Positions 32,926-44,482 are shown, counted from the first letter of the stretch. The stretch is DNA of 64,000 nt from Gari tellinella (GCA_922989275.2 OV277870.1:32082242-32146241); one strand, 5' to 3'. The notes: generated from the letters alone by a model not told the origin. Made by a program: numbers and translations.

Positions 32926-35032
32926 TCCTGACTATACATGTTTCAGAGTCTCGTCGTGAAACAAAACTTGGCACGCTGAAGTGAACGCAAAAGAGGTAAT
33001 TAAAGGTCAAATTGACATAAACACTGTAACTCGTTATTGTCACCATATAGTCCGATGTTTTTCTAAGCGTCGTGCAAAAAATTGCAAAAATAATAAAAAG
33101 TACTCAATTTCAAAGATTCTGTTGCTGTATTTATTTCTCAAAATGAAAACCAGACTTTTAAAAATTAAATATATACTTGCAAATATCTCTAAAGCGATCA
33201 CTGAAATAATCAAACGTGTAGAACAGCTCCAAAGGCAAAACATAACCGGTACATGTAATAAAAAAGAACCTGCAAAATTATCGTATGGTTATCTCAGTCC
33301 ATTACATAACTTGTCAACCAAAGCATAGTACTTAATGAAAAAACTGAAAGCCACCTTTAATTTAGACATTATGGTGTGCAAGGTAAATTCTTCCTAATAG
33401 GCAAGTCTCATATCTTGCAACAGGCGAACTCTGGTCTCGATTTGCACTATTTGTGCTCTTTTTGAATGTAAATTTTCACAATAAGTTGCTCAATATTTTT
33501 AAGTTTAATTAATAGCTTTCTAACTATTTCTCAGACAAATAAATCATTTGTGCAAAACGATCCGTCATATATCAAACTGCTTTACTCTGACCGTATAAAC
33601 ACAGATAAACAGGTAAGATTCGAATGAGAAGCTGAATAAGAATGTGTCTGAATCGGATCAAAGCTGTTTGACTATCTTAGAGATCCTTTTTCGAGATTGA
33701 TCCTGGTGAGTCATCGAGAAAGTTGGCGTGGCACCAGCCTCTTAACTGTTTGCAAATACGACTGTTAGTCTATTACATGTATAAAACAGAATGCGTTATA
33801 GATCTTCCACCGAGAATAGGACCGAACCGCACTCGAACCCGTGCATATTATCAACTTTGCGAACGTGAGTAAATTTGCATTTTTTCTTGTGTCGTCTAAA
33901 CGACGGCCTATAGTCCTGACTATACATGTTTCAGAGTCTCGTCGTGAAACAAAACTTGGCACGCTGAAGTGAACGCAAAAGAGGTAATTAAAGGTCAAAT
34001 TGACATAAACACTGTAAATCGTTATTGTCACCATATAGTCCGATGTTTTTCTAAGCGTCGTGCATGCTTAATTCGTTCCAGTTATGGAATTTACGCTTGA
34101 AATAGTTAATAAAACGACGCGATAATCAAGGTTTTTGTTCACAACGATCAATTCTTATAAATGACTGCATAATTTCGCCTGAAATTAATGTTTCTGGCAA
34201 GATTAATACTTAAATTGCATCTTTGCAAGAGAATCACATTAAAAATATCGTATATCAATGAAATTTTCTGGATTTCAAGTGGTTAATAAGGTTACAGAGT
34301 CTAACAGAGAGTGTTACAGGTTCTCTGACGACAGGTAAAACATAACCGGTACATGTAATAAAAAAGAACCTGCAAAATTATCGTATGGTTATCTCAGTCC
34401 ATTACATAACTTGTCAACCAAAGCATAGTACTTAATGAAAAAACTGAAAGCCACCTTTAATTTAGACATTATGGTGTGCAAGGTAAATTCTTCCTAATAG
34501 GCAAGTCTCATATCTTGCCACAGGCGAACTCTGGTCTCGATTTGCACTATTTGTGCTCTTTTTGAATGTAAATTTTCACAATAAGTTGCTCAATATTTTT
34601 AAGTTTAATATTTAATAGCTTTCTAACTATTTCTCAGACAAATAAATCATATGTGCAAAACGATCCGTCATATATCAAATATAAGTTTAACCCGTTCACT
34701 GCTTTACTCTGACCGTATAAACACAGATAAACAGGTAAGATTCGAATGAGAAGCTGAATAAGTATGTGTCTGAATCGGATCAAAGCTGTTTGACTATCTT
34801 AGAGATCCTTTTTCGAGATTGATCCTGGTGAGTCATCGAGAAAGTTGGCGTGGCACCAGCCTCTTAACTGTTTGCAAATACGACTGTTAGTCTATTACAT
34901 GTATAAAACAGAATGCGTTATAGATCTTCCACCGAGAATAGGATCGAACCGCACTCGAACCCGTGCATATTATCAACTTTGCGAACGTGAGTAAATTTGC
35001 ATTTTTTCTGGTGTCGTCTAAACGACGGCCTA
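32926..35032. repeat. tandem segmental duplication, copies with different middles
   Basis: Copy A is 32926-33910 and copy B is 33914-35032. Heads (32926-33076, 33914-34064) are nearly identical and begin TCCTGACTATACATG. Tails (33237-33910, 34337-35032) are nearly identical and end CGACGGCCTA. The middles (160 bp in A, 272 bp in B) share nothing visible. Copy B's tail also has a ~18-bp addition (AAGTTTAACCCGTTCA). The open frames of 70-115 codons here are not conserved between copies and are probably not genes. Confidence 0.85.
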
Positions 35033-35033
35033 C

Positions 35034-35330
35034 ATGAAAATGAGTTCCACAAACAAAGACCAGATTCTTTGGTCCATGTTTGTCTTCGACATGTTCAATG
35101 ACCAAGGCTTTTGCATTGAGTTCTGCTCCGCAAGTGTCACATTCAAAGGCACTCTTTTTCCAAGAATGATAAACATGCCGATGTCTTGCCAGAGTTTTCC
35201 GATTATAAAACCGTCCGCTGTATAATTAATGAAGCAGTTCAATTTTGTTGTGATACGCCATTACGTGTTAATTAAAGTCATAGACTGAATTGAAAGCTTT
35301 ATTGCACAAAGTGCAATTTACCTTTTCTTT
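35034..35330 (-). pseudogene. decayed C2H2 zinc-finger array
   Basis: One minus-strand frame, interrupted by two stops, reads HRKEKVNCTLCNKAFNSVYD-FN-stop-HVMAYH. This is a C-x2-C-x12-H-x4-H finger with a stop where a residue precedes the first His. A second finger follows with its Cys pair lost but RFYNRKTLARHRHVYH kept. A third, intact finger reads FECDTCGAELNAKALVIEHV-EDKH. The start of a fourth reads LVFVCGTHFH. The linkers (HRKEK) fit tandem C2H2 proteins that bind nucleic acid. The downstream side ends at the boundary of segmental copy B (35032), where the frame meets a GT (CATGTAGGC). Confidence 0.65.
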
Positions 35331-35332
35331 TC

Positions 35333-35612
35333 GATGAAAACTACCCCTGCGAAAAGTGTTCAGGAATTTTAGAATATCCATGAACGTTAAATAGAATAGT
35401 TCTAAGGTTTCAAAAATACTTTACACATTCTACAAAAGGAGTTCAAGAACTTCTGCAATTCTAGAACAATGGTTCTAAAAACATCAAATTCCTAGAATTA
35501 TTGCAGCATATTCATGAACGTTTAATGGCCACTTCTACTATTTTTCATGAATATTCAAGAAATCATTCTCGAATAGTTCTAGAATAATTCAATACCTTCC
35601 CACAGGGGTATT
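35333..35612. mobile_element. MITE with ACCCCTG ends and TTCTAGAA sub-repeats
   Basis: ACCCCTGCGAAAAG on the left and, inverted, ACCCCTGTGGGAAG on the right bound ~280 bp. The inside has mirrored ATCCATGAACGTTAAATAG- and CATGAACGTTTAAT-like phrases and several TTCTAGAA/TTCTAAGG words. It separates the zinc-finger frame from sequence upstream of it. Confidence 0.5.
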
Positions 35613-35691
35613 TTTGTGGCGCTAAAGAATGCCTGAACTTGTGGTCATGTACTGATATTCTTTACAAAGAAACTGCTTTTTTCATCTGCTT

Positions 35692-35811
35692 TTACGACAT
35701 TTGCACGGGATTCCGGCTGCTGGAAGTGCCGCATATATTGTTATTGCCGTTTACTTCAATGTCCAGACTTATATCGAGTAAACTGTGGTCTTCGAACGAG
35801 ATCTCGCCCAT
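35692..35811 (-). CDS. possible first exon upstream of the zinc-finger remnant
   Basis: A 39-codon minus-strand frame from an ATG reads MGEISFEDHSLLDISLDIEV, then NGNNNICGTSSS, before a stop. It lies ~360 bp upstream of the first recognisable finger on the same strand. Beyond the stop the same frame gives KKAVSL and HDHKFRH, weakly finger-like. It could be the N-terminus of the same decayed gene. Alternatively it is chance. Confidence 0.2.
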   Translation of the reverse strand: MGEISFEDHSLLDISLDIEVNGNNNICGTSSSRNPVQMS

Positions 35812-36239
35812 TTCTAGATTCGTGAATACTCTGTAACACTGTTAAGAAGAACCTGTAACACTTATCAAACAGTCGTCAGGGACCTGTAACCTCTACATCA
35901 CATTGATAAGTAACACCAAACTTATGATAACATTAAAAATCGGACATATTTCTTTAAAAAATGCTTCAATATTAGAAAAACACGAACAAATAGATAATCT
36001 TATTGTGTTAAATGCTGCAAATGCTCACGTTAATTCAATTTATAACAAAAATATGTGCATCTACATGTAGCCAGTAGGAATCACTTGCTTTTATTTCCTC
36101 TATTCACCTGAATTCTATCTTCTTAAATGGAAGCCGAAAGCACTTACGACGTTTTTTATCATGAATCCTTGTCAAGAGGCTGTGTAAACTCGCTGAACGA
36201 GTATGTTTTTACATGTACACGCGAGAAAAAGTCATGACT

Positions 36240-36445
36240 CTGAAACATTTTTCGAAATGACCCCTATACCACCTGTCGTGAGGACCCTCGCCCCACTGTA
36301 ACCAAGTTCCTAACCAGTGATATCGTTTATTTTACAAAACCATGAAATAACTAACACACTGTTTACTTATTCCATGCTTCCGTCATCTCAAGGCAATTTG
36401 TCGTCACAACCCTAGCAATCCTCCGAGCGGGCCACCGCGAAAACC
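36240..36445. repeat. right outer arm of the inverted mosaic
   Basis: Reading inverted, this arm contains GACTCTGAAACA, CCACCTGTCG.GAGGACCC, CTGTAACCAAGTTCCTAACC (matching 32870-32925) and then the 130-bp block matching 30705-30835. The order therefore combines the two inner and outer pieces contiguously. Confidence 0.7.
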
Positions 36446-36922
36446 TTTTGCCTGCACTGTAGGCTTAACGTTAATAATCGGAATAAACACCAGATCAAGG
36501 ATTCAAACTAAAGCAATACGGTAATTCCAAAGTATCAATGATAGATCTAGATCTACCCCATCCCTTTGGACCTAGATATATGCATTGTTTCAGCAGTATA
36601 TGTAAAAACCGGGATATACATGTCTAGATTGTCTTTACTTAACAGCTGAGATCGGAGGGGAACTGCACTCGCTTGATTACGTCATATTATGTACAGTGAG
36701 ACCTAAACTTTAAAGGCAATTAATAATGAAATCAGAATTGTGCTTACATATAGAGCTTCAATAAGCGTTATATATGTTGGTGTTAAAGCATGCTTAATAT
36801 CTCAAACTACACATTGAAATAACTTTTCAATTAAAGTAAAATATTACAAATAAAATTTCTTCTAAAACAAAAAGCAGAAACGAAGGGTCTGCTTGTTTTT
36901 CTCGAGCCCAAGCCAGTGCTAA
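36446..36922. other. no gene recognised
   Basis: AT-rich with no repeat or frame that I can support. Confidence 0.4.
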
Positions 36923-37057
36923 ATAGGTTAGACCATGGATGCGCGCGAATAAACGATATAGTTCTCGGGGGCGCGCGCGAATAAACGACATAGTTCTCGG
37001 GGGCTACGCCCCCTCGAACTATATCGTTTATTCGCTCGCAACCATGGTCTAACCTAT
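36923..37057. repeat. fold-back with internal tandem duplication
   Basis: The outer arms ATAGGTTAGACCATGG and CCATGGTCTAACCTAT enclose GCGAATAAACGATATAGTTC and its mirror. The left arm holds a ~37-bp block (CGCGCGAATAAACGA...TCTCGGGGG) twice in tandem, the right arm once. Confidence 0.75.
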
Positions 37058-37150
37058 ACTTACACGTCATATTCTGTTGAAAGAGTTTTAGAATACCTTT
37101 CCTAACGGCGGGAAAAATAATCGTCTCGGTGGAAAAAATAGTCCTGACAT

Positions 37151-37206
37151 GTCATGTGACCACTTGACATAATAACATCGGTCATGTGACCACTTAGCAT
37201 AATAAA
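37151..37206. repeat. two 30-bp repeats with palindromic GTCATGTGAC
   Basis: GTCATGTGACCACTT followed by GACATAATAA or AGCATAATAA occurs at 37151 and 37181. GTCATGTGAC contains a TCATGTGA (M-box/E-box-like) word. Regulatory meaning is unproven. Confidence 0.6.
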
Positions 37207-37734
37207 GCAAAGTTTATCTGTCACCCCTTTATCCGTCAGGAAAATAGGCACGTGACAGGATAAAATTGAAATATTCTGATTTTTTTTCCCGTCGCAGACG
37301 GGTCTGTTTTGTATTTTGACCGCAACTCTATGAAACAATTTAACCAATCAGGAATGATCAGAAATCCTGGTCAATGACCACGTGCTTGAAATGCAGTACT
37401 CTTATCGGCTAATGGTCTAGACTGGCGTTCTGTTATTTTTTCACATCCATCTTGCGAGTTTAAACCTGGCAAAACAATGAGATGCAGTCTAAATTATTGC
37501 TGTGTTACTATGTCATCATTTCTAAATTTAGCGTGGATAAGCTCTAAATTTAGCATGTTTACGATGTTAAGTCAGAATCAGTGTATACACTTGTCTCTGG
37601 TTAAGTGAATACTGTACCCCACAAAAAACCTTTAACCTGCGACGGAATATCTTTTTTAAAGATATTTCTTGTTTATGACAGGTACTGATAATTCTGAGAT
37701 GTTTTACATGAGATGTATTTGACATATAAGTATT

Positions 37735-37835
37735 AGTTATAGTTCATTTTTTGAAAATTATGCAATATAACCTGGAGCGACCGAAGGGAGCGAACAGGTT
37801 ATGTTGTATAATTTTCAAACAAATGAACTATAACT
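37735..37835. repeat. fold-back element
   Basis: AGTTATAGTTCATTTTTTGA and AATTATGCAATATAACCTG on the left are mirrored by CAGGTTATGTTGTATAATTT and ATGAACTATAACT on the right. The loop GAGCGACCGAAGGGAGCGAA is itself partly symmetric. Confidence 0.75.
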
Positions 37836-37838
37836 GAT

Positions 37839-39164
37839 TTACCGTTTGCCTCAAATATGGCACGTAGGCTACTGTATGGTAGTTACCGTTCAACCTACTT
37901 TACCTATACTAAGTTATCGCTCAACCCAAATTACCGCTCGACCTAGTTTGTCAGCCAATGAAAGGGCGGTGGGCGGTGCTTTGTATTTTCGGAAGCCGGC
38001 GAGTTCACTTTTACATATGACGTCACTTGAAAAACTAGAAAGTCGACCGGGAACCCTGTACGCGTTTCTACGCTCGCTGTAGGCATTTCCATTTAGAAAC
38101 AAAACCGAGCATGAGCTAGCGTGTCACCCAAATGGAATTTAAAAATAGATTCAATTGAGGACGGTTTTTATTTGTGTTCCGACAGTAAAGTTTTGAAAAC
38201 TGGCGTGAACGAGCTGCTGTGGACTGGCGTGACATGAAAATGCTTAATCAATTGATTTGCTAAAAATTACCAAGCATTGAGCAGCACCTGATCAACCAAG
38301 ATTCGATCCTTTCTATTCATGCACTAATGGAGCCAAGCAATAATTGTTTTAAATTCAGTTTAGAAAAAAAACCCCACAAATTATAGAGTTAAAACATCCT
38401 AAGTCAAGAGCATTCTTGGTTTTTAAATGACATTCATCTGGACTGTGTTGTTTAGTGCATTATACTATTAATGACAAAAATGCAAATTTCACCGAAGGGT
38501 TTGAAGACGGTGGCTGTTTAACGCAAGAATTAAACGCTTATAGGAGCCTCTGTATTGCTTGCCTTATGCATTGATAAAAAGCAACCGTATTTTATTACAA
38601 TATTAAAAATAAACACATTTCTTTCGAGACGTTTTACAGTCAAATATTTGTAAAACGATTACACAAAAGAAGACAATACCCACATGTCGGCTGCTTAAAC
38701 CTTTCAACCCAATACTTATACAACGAACAATTCGAGTCTATGCCATTTTGTAATAGGAGATCTACGATGTGGTTCTACAGTGTTTGCTGTGGACAAGTGT
38801 AACGGGTACATTTAAATGACGAGTGTACTAGTCACCTAGGGTTCAATGCGTTAATGCAGGACATGATTAATTTCATTATGCACAAACTATAGTCTCCTGT
38901 CTACAGAAATATTTGATTTATTCGGGCCACTTCATTGAAAGGCCGCAGTACATAGGTTATACTGTAATTCGCAGCTGAGCGGTTGCTGTATGACGTAATG
39001 ATGCGTTACGCTCCTCCTTAGCACGCGCTGTCCTTGACCGGTTCATGACTTGTTTATTTCTCTGCCATACCCAAGTACAAAATTGAACGAATATGCGATA
39101 TATTTTTTCATTTCTCGCTGAAATGGAGCCCTTTCATTGGCTGGCAATCTAGGGCAAACGGTAA
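37839..39164. mobile_element. 1.3-kb TIR element with CCAAT/GC boxes in its left end
   Basis: TTACCGTTTGCC (37839) mirrors GGCAAACGGTAA (39153-39164). An inner pair CAGCCAATGAAAGGGC (37952) mirrors GCCCTTTCATTGGCTG (39128). ATAAGTATT occurs at 37726 and 39164 and may be a 9-bp duplication, with the fold-back 37735-37835 inserted at the left boundary. The left end also holds GGGCGG twice and TGACGTCA (38019). No transposase is visible inside, so it is non-autonomous. A 9-bp duplication would suggest a Mutator-like family. Confidence 0.5.
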
Positions 39165-39321
39165 TAAGTATTTAGATTTCAGGTCTTTAATGTTGAACAC
39201 TTTACAATGGCGTATAAGTTCAATCAGCTCACTGATTGTCAGTCTACTTGATGTGCTTCGATCAATCATATCACGAGGGAATGACCCTTAGTCCAATCCC
39301 TGGATAGTGTGGGCAGCGTAT

Positions 39322-39336
39322 GAGAGAGAGAGAGAG
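39322..39336. repeat. (GA)n microsatellite
   Basis: GAGAGAGAGAGAGAG, just downstream of the TIR element. Confidence 0.9.
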
Positions 39337-39339
39337 TAA

Positions 39340-40639
39340 GAGAAATCAGTAGTTTACAACTTTTAGACAAAACAACATCTAAAAATATTCATTGCTGAAG
39401 AAGATTAGAAATAGTGATTAAAAGTGAAGAACGTGCATTCCTTTATGATTGAGTTATTCCCGAGATCTTAAAAACTACATGGTTGATTTTCATGATTTTC
39501 TGCTTTATTTTGACCATCTCATGAAAATTCCTAAGTATTTAATTATGAAAATTAATATTAAGTCATATCCTACCTTAACGGCCTTTGTCTCTACTTTACT
39601 TTGGTACTTGTTTAATATCTCTAGCTCCCCTAGAAGCAAAGCTATAGCCCATTTTTACACATATGGTAGGTTTGAAAATTACTTGGAGGTTACCACGGTA
39701 ACCATTTATTTAAACAGAGCAGTCACAAAAGTAAGTTTGGGAACATCCAAAAATATCGTGTAAAAGACATCAACAAACAAGTTGGTACCCATCAAAAAAG
39801 TCGAGGTGCAAGGTAGGTGTTGCTTTTCAGCTCATGCCAAAAGTAAAGGTCATTCAGACCATAACTCTGATACAACATGTGATATAACTTGGCATATTTG
39901 GCATATGTTATCTCGACATAAGCTCTTGAACTCAGTACAATTTGGGTTATGTACGACAAAGGTCAATGTCATTTAGAGCCTTACAGTTAGACAGTCCGGC
40001 AAAAATAGCGACGGACTAAAGCAATATCTCGCTGTTCCTTCTTAACACTTAACAGACGAGCATTTGCCTGCAATGCTCTTGTCATTATAGTTATGTTCAA
40101 AGTTTGTGTCACAATTTTTCAATCATGGTTTAAGGCAAACAGCTGCCTTTCATACAATCATCCTTTATCTTATCTTCCAACTTTCAGAATTCTGATCAAA
40201 TTCGATGCTGTGTTACCACTCTTCAATTTCTTACTTTTACACGTAAGCTGGGTGATACTCTGGTCTGTAGCATGTAGCCGTGCTTTTTACAGGTTGAATA
40301 CACTTTTAGCCATTTGGCGACTGCTTGTCAAAATTTCCTTGTACACATATGTAACAATGTAACATTTATATTTTATCATACTATAGGAACCTTTTGTGAA
40401 TTTTCGTTTCCACTGTTTGAGGCAAAGATTGGATCTCTTACAGAGTTTTTGGAACTTAAACAGAATGAGCTCAACCATTTTACAATGTTTACAATTTTCA
40501 ATTCTACTGTGAGATGCAGAGAAAGGGACACTTGTAGACTTCGGAACAAATCTCATTCAATATTATTAACTTAAAGCTCAACTCCTTTAGCACTAATATA
40601 TCTTCAATTTACTTTGTCTCATGTTCCTATCAGGAAAAC
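39340..40639. other. no gene recognised
   Basis: Open frames up to 104 codons (39449-39763) are hydrophobic and AT-driven with no recognisable domain. A phrase GACAAAGGTCAATGTCATTT near 39957 resembles repeat cores seen elsewhere in the window (8535). Confidence 0.35.
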
Positions 40640-41165
40640 GATTGTTTGATAGGAATAGTGCCCTGCTTGGCAACCCACTATAGCAGTCCCATGGCTCTTG
40701 TATCTTGCAGTTATAGTATTGTATGGATTGATTTCTTTGTATTAAAGGCTTTCAAGTTGTCAGCCTTTATTGTTCTAGAGTGTAGGAAAACTCCGAGACA
40801 GCTAGTCCTGCCTCATTTCATCTTCAAGGCTGAGCGTCGGCTTGGACTGCGAAATTAGCCTTTCTGCACTTGGCTTTTTATTTTGCATTTATATTATTGC
40901 CAATAGTATATCTATGTTAGTTGGCTTTCAATTTAACGACGCATTATTGATCTATAAGGTGGAGGCAACTAGGCCTGTCACATTTTGAACATCTATCACA
41001 TGTTTATACTGCGAATGCAACCTTTCTGCGCATAGCTTTTTGGTGTCGATTTCATATTATCGCCCATACTTCTGTTTACGCTATTTCTTTTCAACTTAAC
41101 AGTACATTACTTTACTGGTCTAGACGATGGATACGGCTAATCCTGTCCTATTTCATCTGTCTTGA
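40640..41165 (+). repeat. strongly decayed tandem repeat, ~165 bp
   Basis: Related phrases recur at similar spacing. CTAGTCCTGCCTCATTTCAT (40803), CTAGGCCTGTCACATTTTG (40970) and CTAATCCTGTCCTATTTCAT (41139) form one series. CTTTCTGCACTTGGCTTTTT (40861) and CTTTCTGCGCATAGCTTTTT (41023) form another. About three units; probably an old satellite relic. Confidence 0.5.
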
Positions 41166-41194
41166 GCGAACGTAGCCATTCCAATCTTTGAAAC

Positions 41195-41632
41195 TAAACG
41201 ACACTGATAAGTGTGCAAGTATTATTTTTTAAATGTCTTATTAACGCGTTAACCGAATTTAGTCAAATTTACAGAATTTGTGCTTTAAGAGACCATGTCT
41301 CACACTGATTTATATATATTGTTTTTATATAAATGAATAATTTACACATGAGTAGGATCCAAAATGGGCTGATGAATCGCACGAAATTCCAAAAAACCTA
41401 ATAATCGATAGAACAAGCTGCTTTACACACAGAGAACAACTTCAGAACCTGTCGATTTCCTCCTGAGCGCGGCGATGTTGCATAAATAATTTTGAACTTT
41501 ATTAGAAATTATTTCAAATGATTGTGTTAACAAAAAATCAATTGCCTACATGAGTATTGTATCGGGTAATCTGGTTGAAAACAAACAATTAAAATGACAT
41601 TTTAATACTTGCACACTTATAAGTGTCGTTTA
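41195..41632. mobile_element. ~440-bp TIR element, TA-flanked
   Basis: AACGACACTGATAAGTGTGC then AAGTATTA on the left is mirrored by TAATACTTGCACACTTATAA then GTGTCGTT on the right. TA flanks both ends, as for Tc1/mariner-type insertions. The TIR itself contains a small inverted repeat (ACACTGATAAGTGT). Non-autonomous. Confidence 0.65.
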
Positions 41633-42224
41633 ATTTACATTAACATGTTAATTGAAGTATGAGTAGTCGCTTCCCACCGGACAACACAGTTTATGAGCGT
41701 ATATAATGTCGAGTCAGCTATTCCTTTCATTGCACCTGTACATACATAATTTGCCAGGGTAATTACGCTGGGATATATTTTCTAAATAGGTATTCAAACT
41801 TTTCAAGACCTTTTTAACCCTTATTTCCAGTCCAAGCACTGGTAAGGGTGGCCATACATTCATAATTAACAGCTGATGCGGTTTACAAATTATTTTCGGT
41901 TGTTGAAACCTACACACTCTGAATTTCTTCTCTTTGGCAAATTAGCATTACATTAGAATCAATTACATGTAGTTTCGATTACTTTGAATTCGATCCACCA
42001 CTATACCTTCTCTCATCTAGGCTATGACGGTCGTTTCACTTGTTGCGGTTGTTGTGTCGCCCAAATATGGAACTTAGATATATACATTCTATAACATAGA
42101 TCTTAAATTTACGACATTTCAAAACAAATACCCATTAACAAACATATATAACGTATTAGTCTTCTATTTTCCATACAAGTGAATTCGGTACTGTGTGTAT
42201 CTCAATCCACCAGCCAGGCGGTTC

Positions 42225-43169
42225 GCACTGAGGACGGTTCGCAGCAGTACAAGCTCCGTCAAATGCAAGACTTATGGTTGAGCAACAAAGCTGATGAGAC
42301 TTTGCTGACAGGAAGGACATGAAGAAATTCTATGATGGCTTTAAAGAAGTATATGAGCCAACTACCTTAGGCTCATCTCCTCTCCTAAACTCTGATGACT
42401 CAATCCTGAGAACAGAAGATCCTAGAAAGTTGGGCCAAGCTTTTTGACAGCGTACTGAATCGCCCATCCACTATTAATTAAAAAGCGATAGATCGGCTCC
42501 CTGAAGTTCAAGTTAACGAGATGCTAGATGTTGTGCCTACTCCTGAGGAAACCTAGAAGTAGTGGAAAGGCTCAAGGTGCAGACTCCATACCTGAAGAAG
42601 TCTTCAAAGAAGAGAAGAGAAGATGCATCAACTGCTCAAGCTCATTTGGCACGAGGAGACAGTACTACAAGACTTCAAAGACGCCTCTATAAACGTAAAT
42701 GCAACCATCTCTACTGTCAAACGTTGGTAAAGCACTAGCAAGAGTCCTGCTGAACAGCCTCACTACTAATCTCGAAAGTCAAAGAAGTTTCAGGAAAGGA
42801 CGTGTAACATTGACATAGGTTTCGCTGCCAAACAACTGCAAGAGAAGTGCCAGGAACAGATCAATACTCTAAATTCGTAGACTTGACAAAGGTCATTGAT
42901 ACTGTTAAAAAAGATGGACTCTGGAGAATCATGGCCAAATATGGATGCCCTCCAAATTCATTACCATCGTTCGACAGTTTCATAATGGTATGCTAGCCAT
43001 GAGTCCAAGAGAACGGTAAGATGTCGGAACCATTTGCAGTCTCGAATGGAGTGATTAAGAGTGTCCTTGCTCCCACTCTGTTCAGTGTGACATGCAACAT
43101 AACCCTGATAAGTTTTCAGATGCCTGCGAAAACTTCGGTTTAACTATCAGTATCAAGAAGACTGAAGTT
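42225..43169 (+). pseudogene. RTE-like LINE reverse transcriptase, left part
   Basis: Across several frames the collinear fragments read LRQMQDLWLSNKADE, FYDGFKEVYEPTT, LDVVPTPEE, KLLKLIWHEE, FRKGR, KQLQEKCQEQ, DLTKVIDTV (motif A region, normally DLTKAFDTV), GLWRIMAKYGCP, VRQFHNGMLA, NGVIKSVLAPTLFS and LTISIKKTEV. These are landmarks of the RTE/CFDP2-like reverse transcriptases frequent in molluscs. About 80 residues, including the YADD catalytic box, are missing between APTLFS and the LTISIKKTEV block. Frameshifts and stops are numerous. The copy is cut at 43169/43170 and resumes at 45431. Confidence 0.75.
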
Positions 43170-43967
43170 ACACTTAAGGATTTCGATGGGTAATGCTTAT
43201 CGAAACGAATCCGCAAAAACTATACACCATCTCATTCACTATCCAATTCTACATCATTTTCCACAGTTAAAAGAATTTTCACCTCTTTTAACTGAAATTA
43301 TGGATATTTTTGTCTTGTTACCCTACTTTTCAAAAAACGTCCTGAAATGACTACCCCTTTTTTCTTTCCGAGGATAAAAAATTACAAATATTAATAAAAA
43401 GATCAAAATTTATTCATGCGTTTATACCTAAGACATTGTTGTATACAAATACAAGCAGAACAATTAAATATCTCTTATATTTCGGGAAAAATAATTTATG
43501 AGTCAATTTTTTCTCAAAAATCATTTTTTACGTTTTAGCAAAACTGAGATTTTTACAAAAATTAGGCAGGGGCATTCATACTGACTACATTTAAAATTAT
43601 CTACCATGTCTACAGAACAAAATAAAATTTTTTTTAGGAGGGTTGACCTCATGTAACGTAAGAAAAATGAAATTGTGTTTGAGAGGGGTCAACATTTGTG
43701 GGAAAGTCAAATCAAGGAAAATTGAAGTTTTTTGATAAAACATGCACTGTCATTTGCAAATAGTTGTGGAATTCACAAAAATGTCAATTTAATAGCTATT
43801 GTCTGTTTTACAAATTAGGAAAACATGTTTAGCATGTACCACAGGTTTTATTTACAGTCAGACCTGTATTTAATAGGCAGTCTGTTCCTCTACCTTTGTT
43901 GTGGTTCTAGGGCTTATTTGTCATAGTGAATGTTTTCAGTTTATTAGACCGAGATGATCCCCTCTGC

Positions 43968-44188
43968 TACAGTGGAGAAAACGTTATTCTTTCCTGTTTA
44001 CACGCTAACGTAAAACACGAAAGTGCAGATAAGGACAATTTTTTGACATTTCTGACTCTTCATTGTTATCTGAGTGGCAAACAGTTAGGAGCCTGATCAG
44101 ACGCCGTGTTTACCCGGCGTCTGATCAGGCTCCAAACTGTTTGCACTGGAAATAGTACTTTTAGCGTAAAAGCGTTTTCTCCACTGTA
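43968..44188. mobile_element. MITE with TACAGTGGAGAAAACG ends
   Basis: A perfect 16-bp inverted end pair (43968-43983 and 44173-44188) bounds 221 bp. The core palindrome, 44077-44144 (GCAAACAGTTAGGAGCCTGA...), is a well-preserved member of the fold-back family. Confidence 0.8.
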
Positions 44189-44482
44189 AGAGCTAAAAAG
44201 GAAGGCGGTTTGGTGGTTTTTATCCAAACAGGCTGCTTTGGAACAAATGAGATAAGCCGAAATCATCTTCCTGTAATCATTTTCATGCCATCTCATCATG
44301 CATCCCTCATCATTTATGGGCGCTTGTCTCGCACATCCTGGCAAATCTAGCTCGTCGTTGGCAGACAAAACAATTTTACCACCCGCACAATAGTTATGAT
44401 CCACTAAAACATGTTTTTCTGTTATTTGCGCACCGGCCACTCGTCGATTTGCAAACTTTTCCACTCAGGGCTCGATTTCTCA

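Noticed and set aside
33765..35105. Duplicated frame GRRLDDTRKNANLLTF... in both segmental copies as a conserved gene
   Set aside because: Both copies are nearly identical at the DNA level, so sharing a frame is expected without selection. The upstream parts of the two frames differ and no domain is seen.
44066..44464. 132-codon minus-strand frame as a gene
   Set aside because: Its last third runs through a MITE and its palindromic core. The remaining ~90 codons have no domain and no visible exon partners. Kept only as a remark in the insertion entry.
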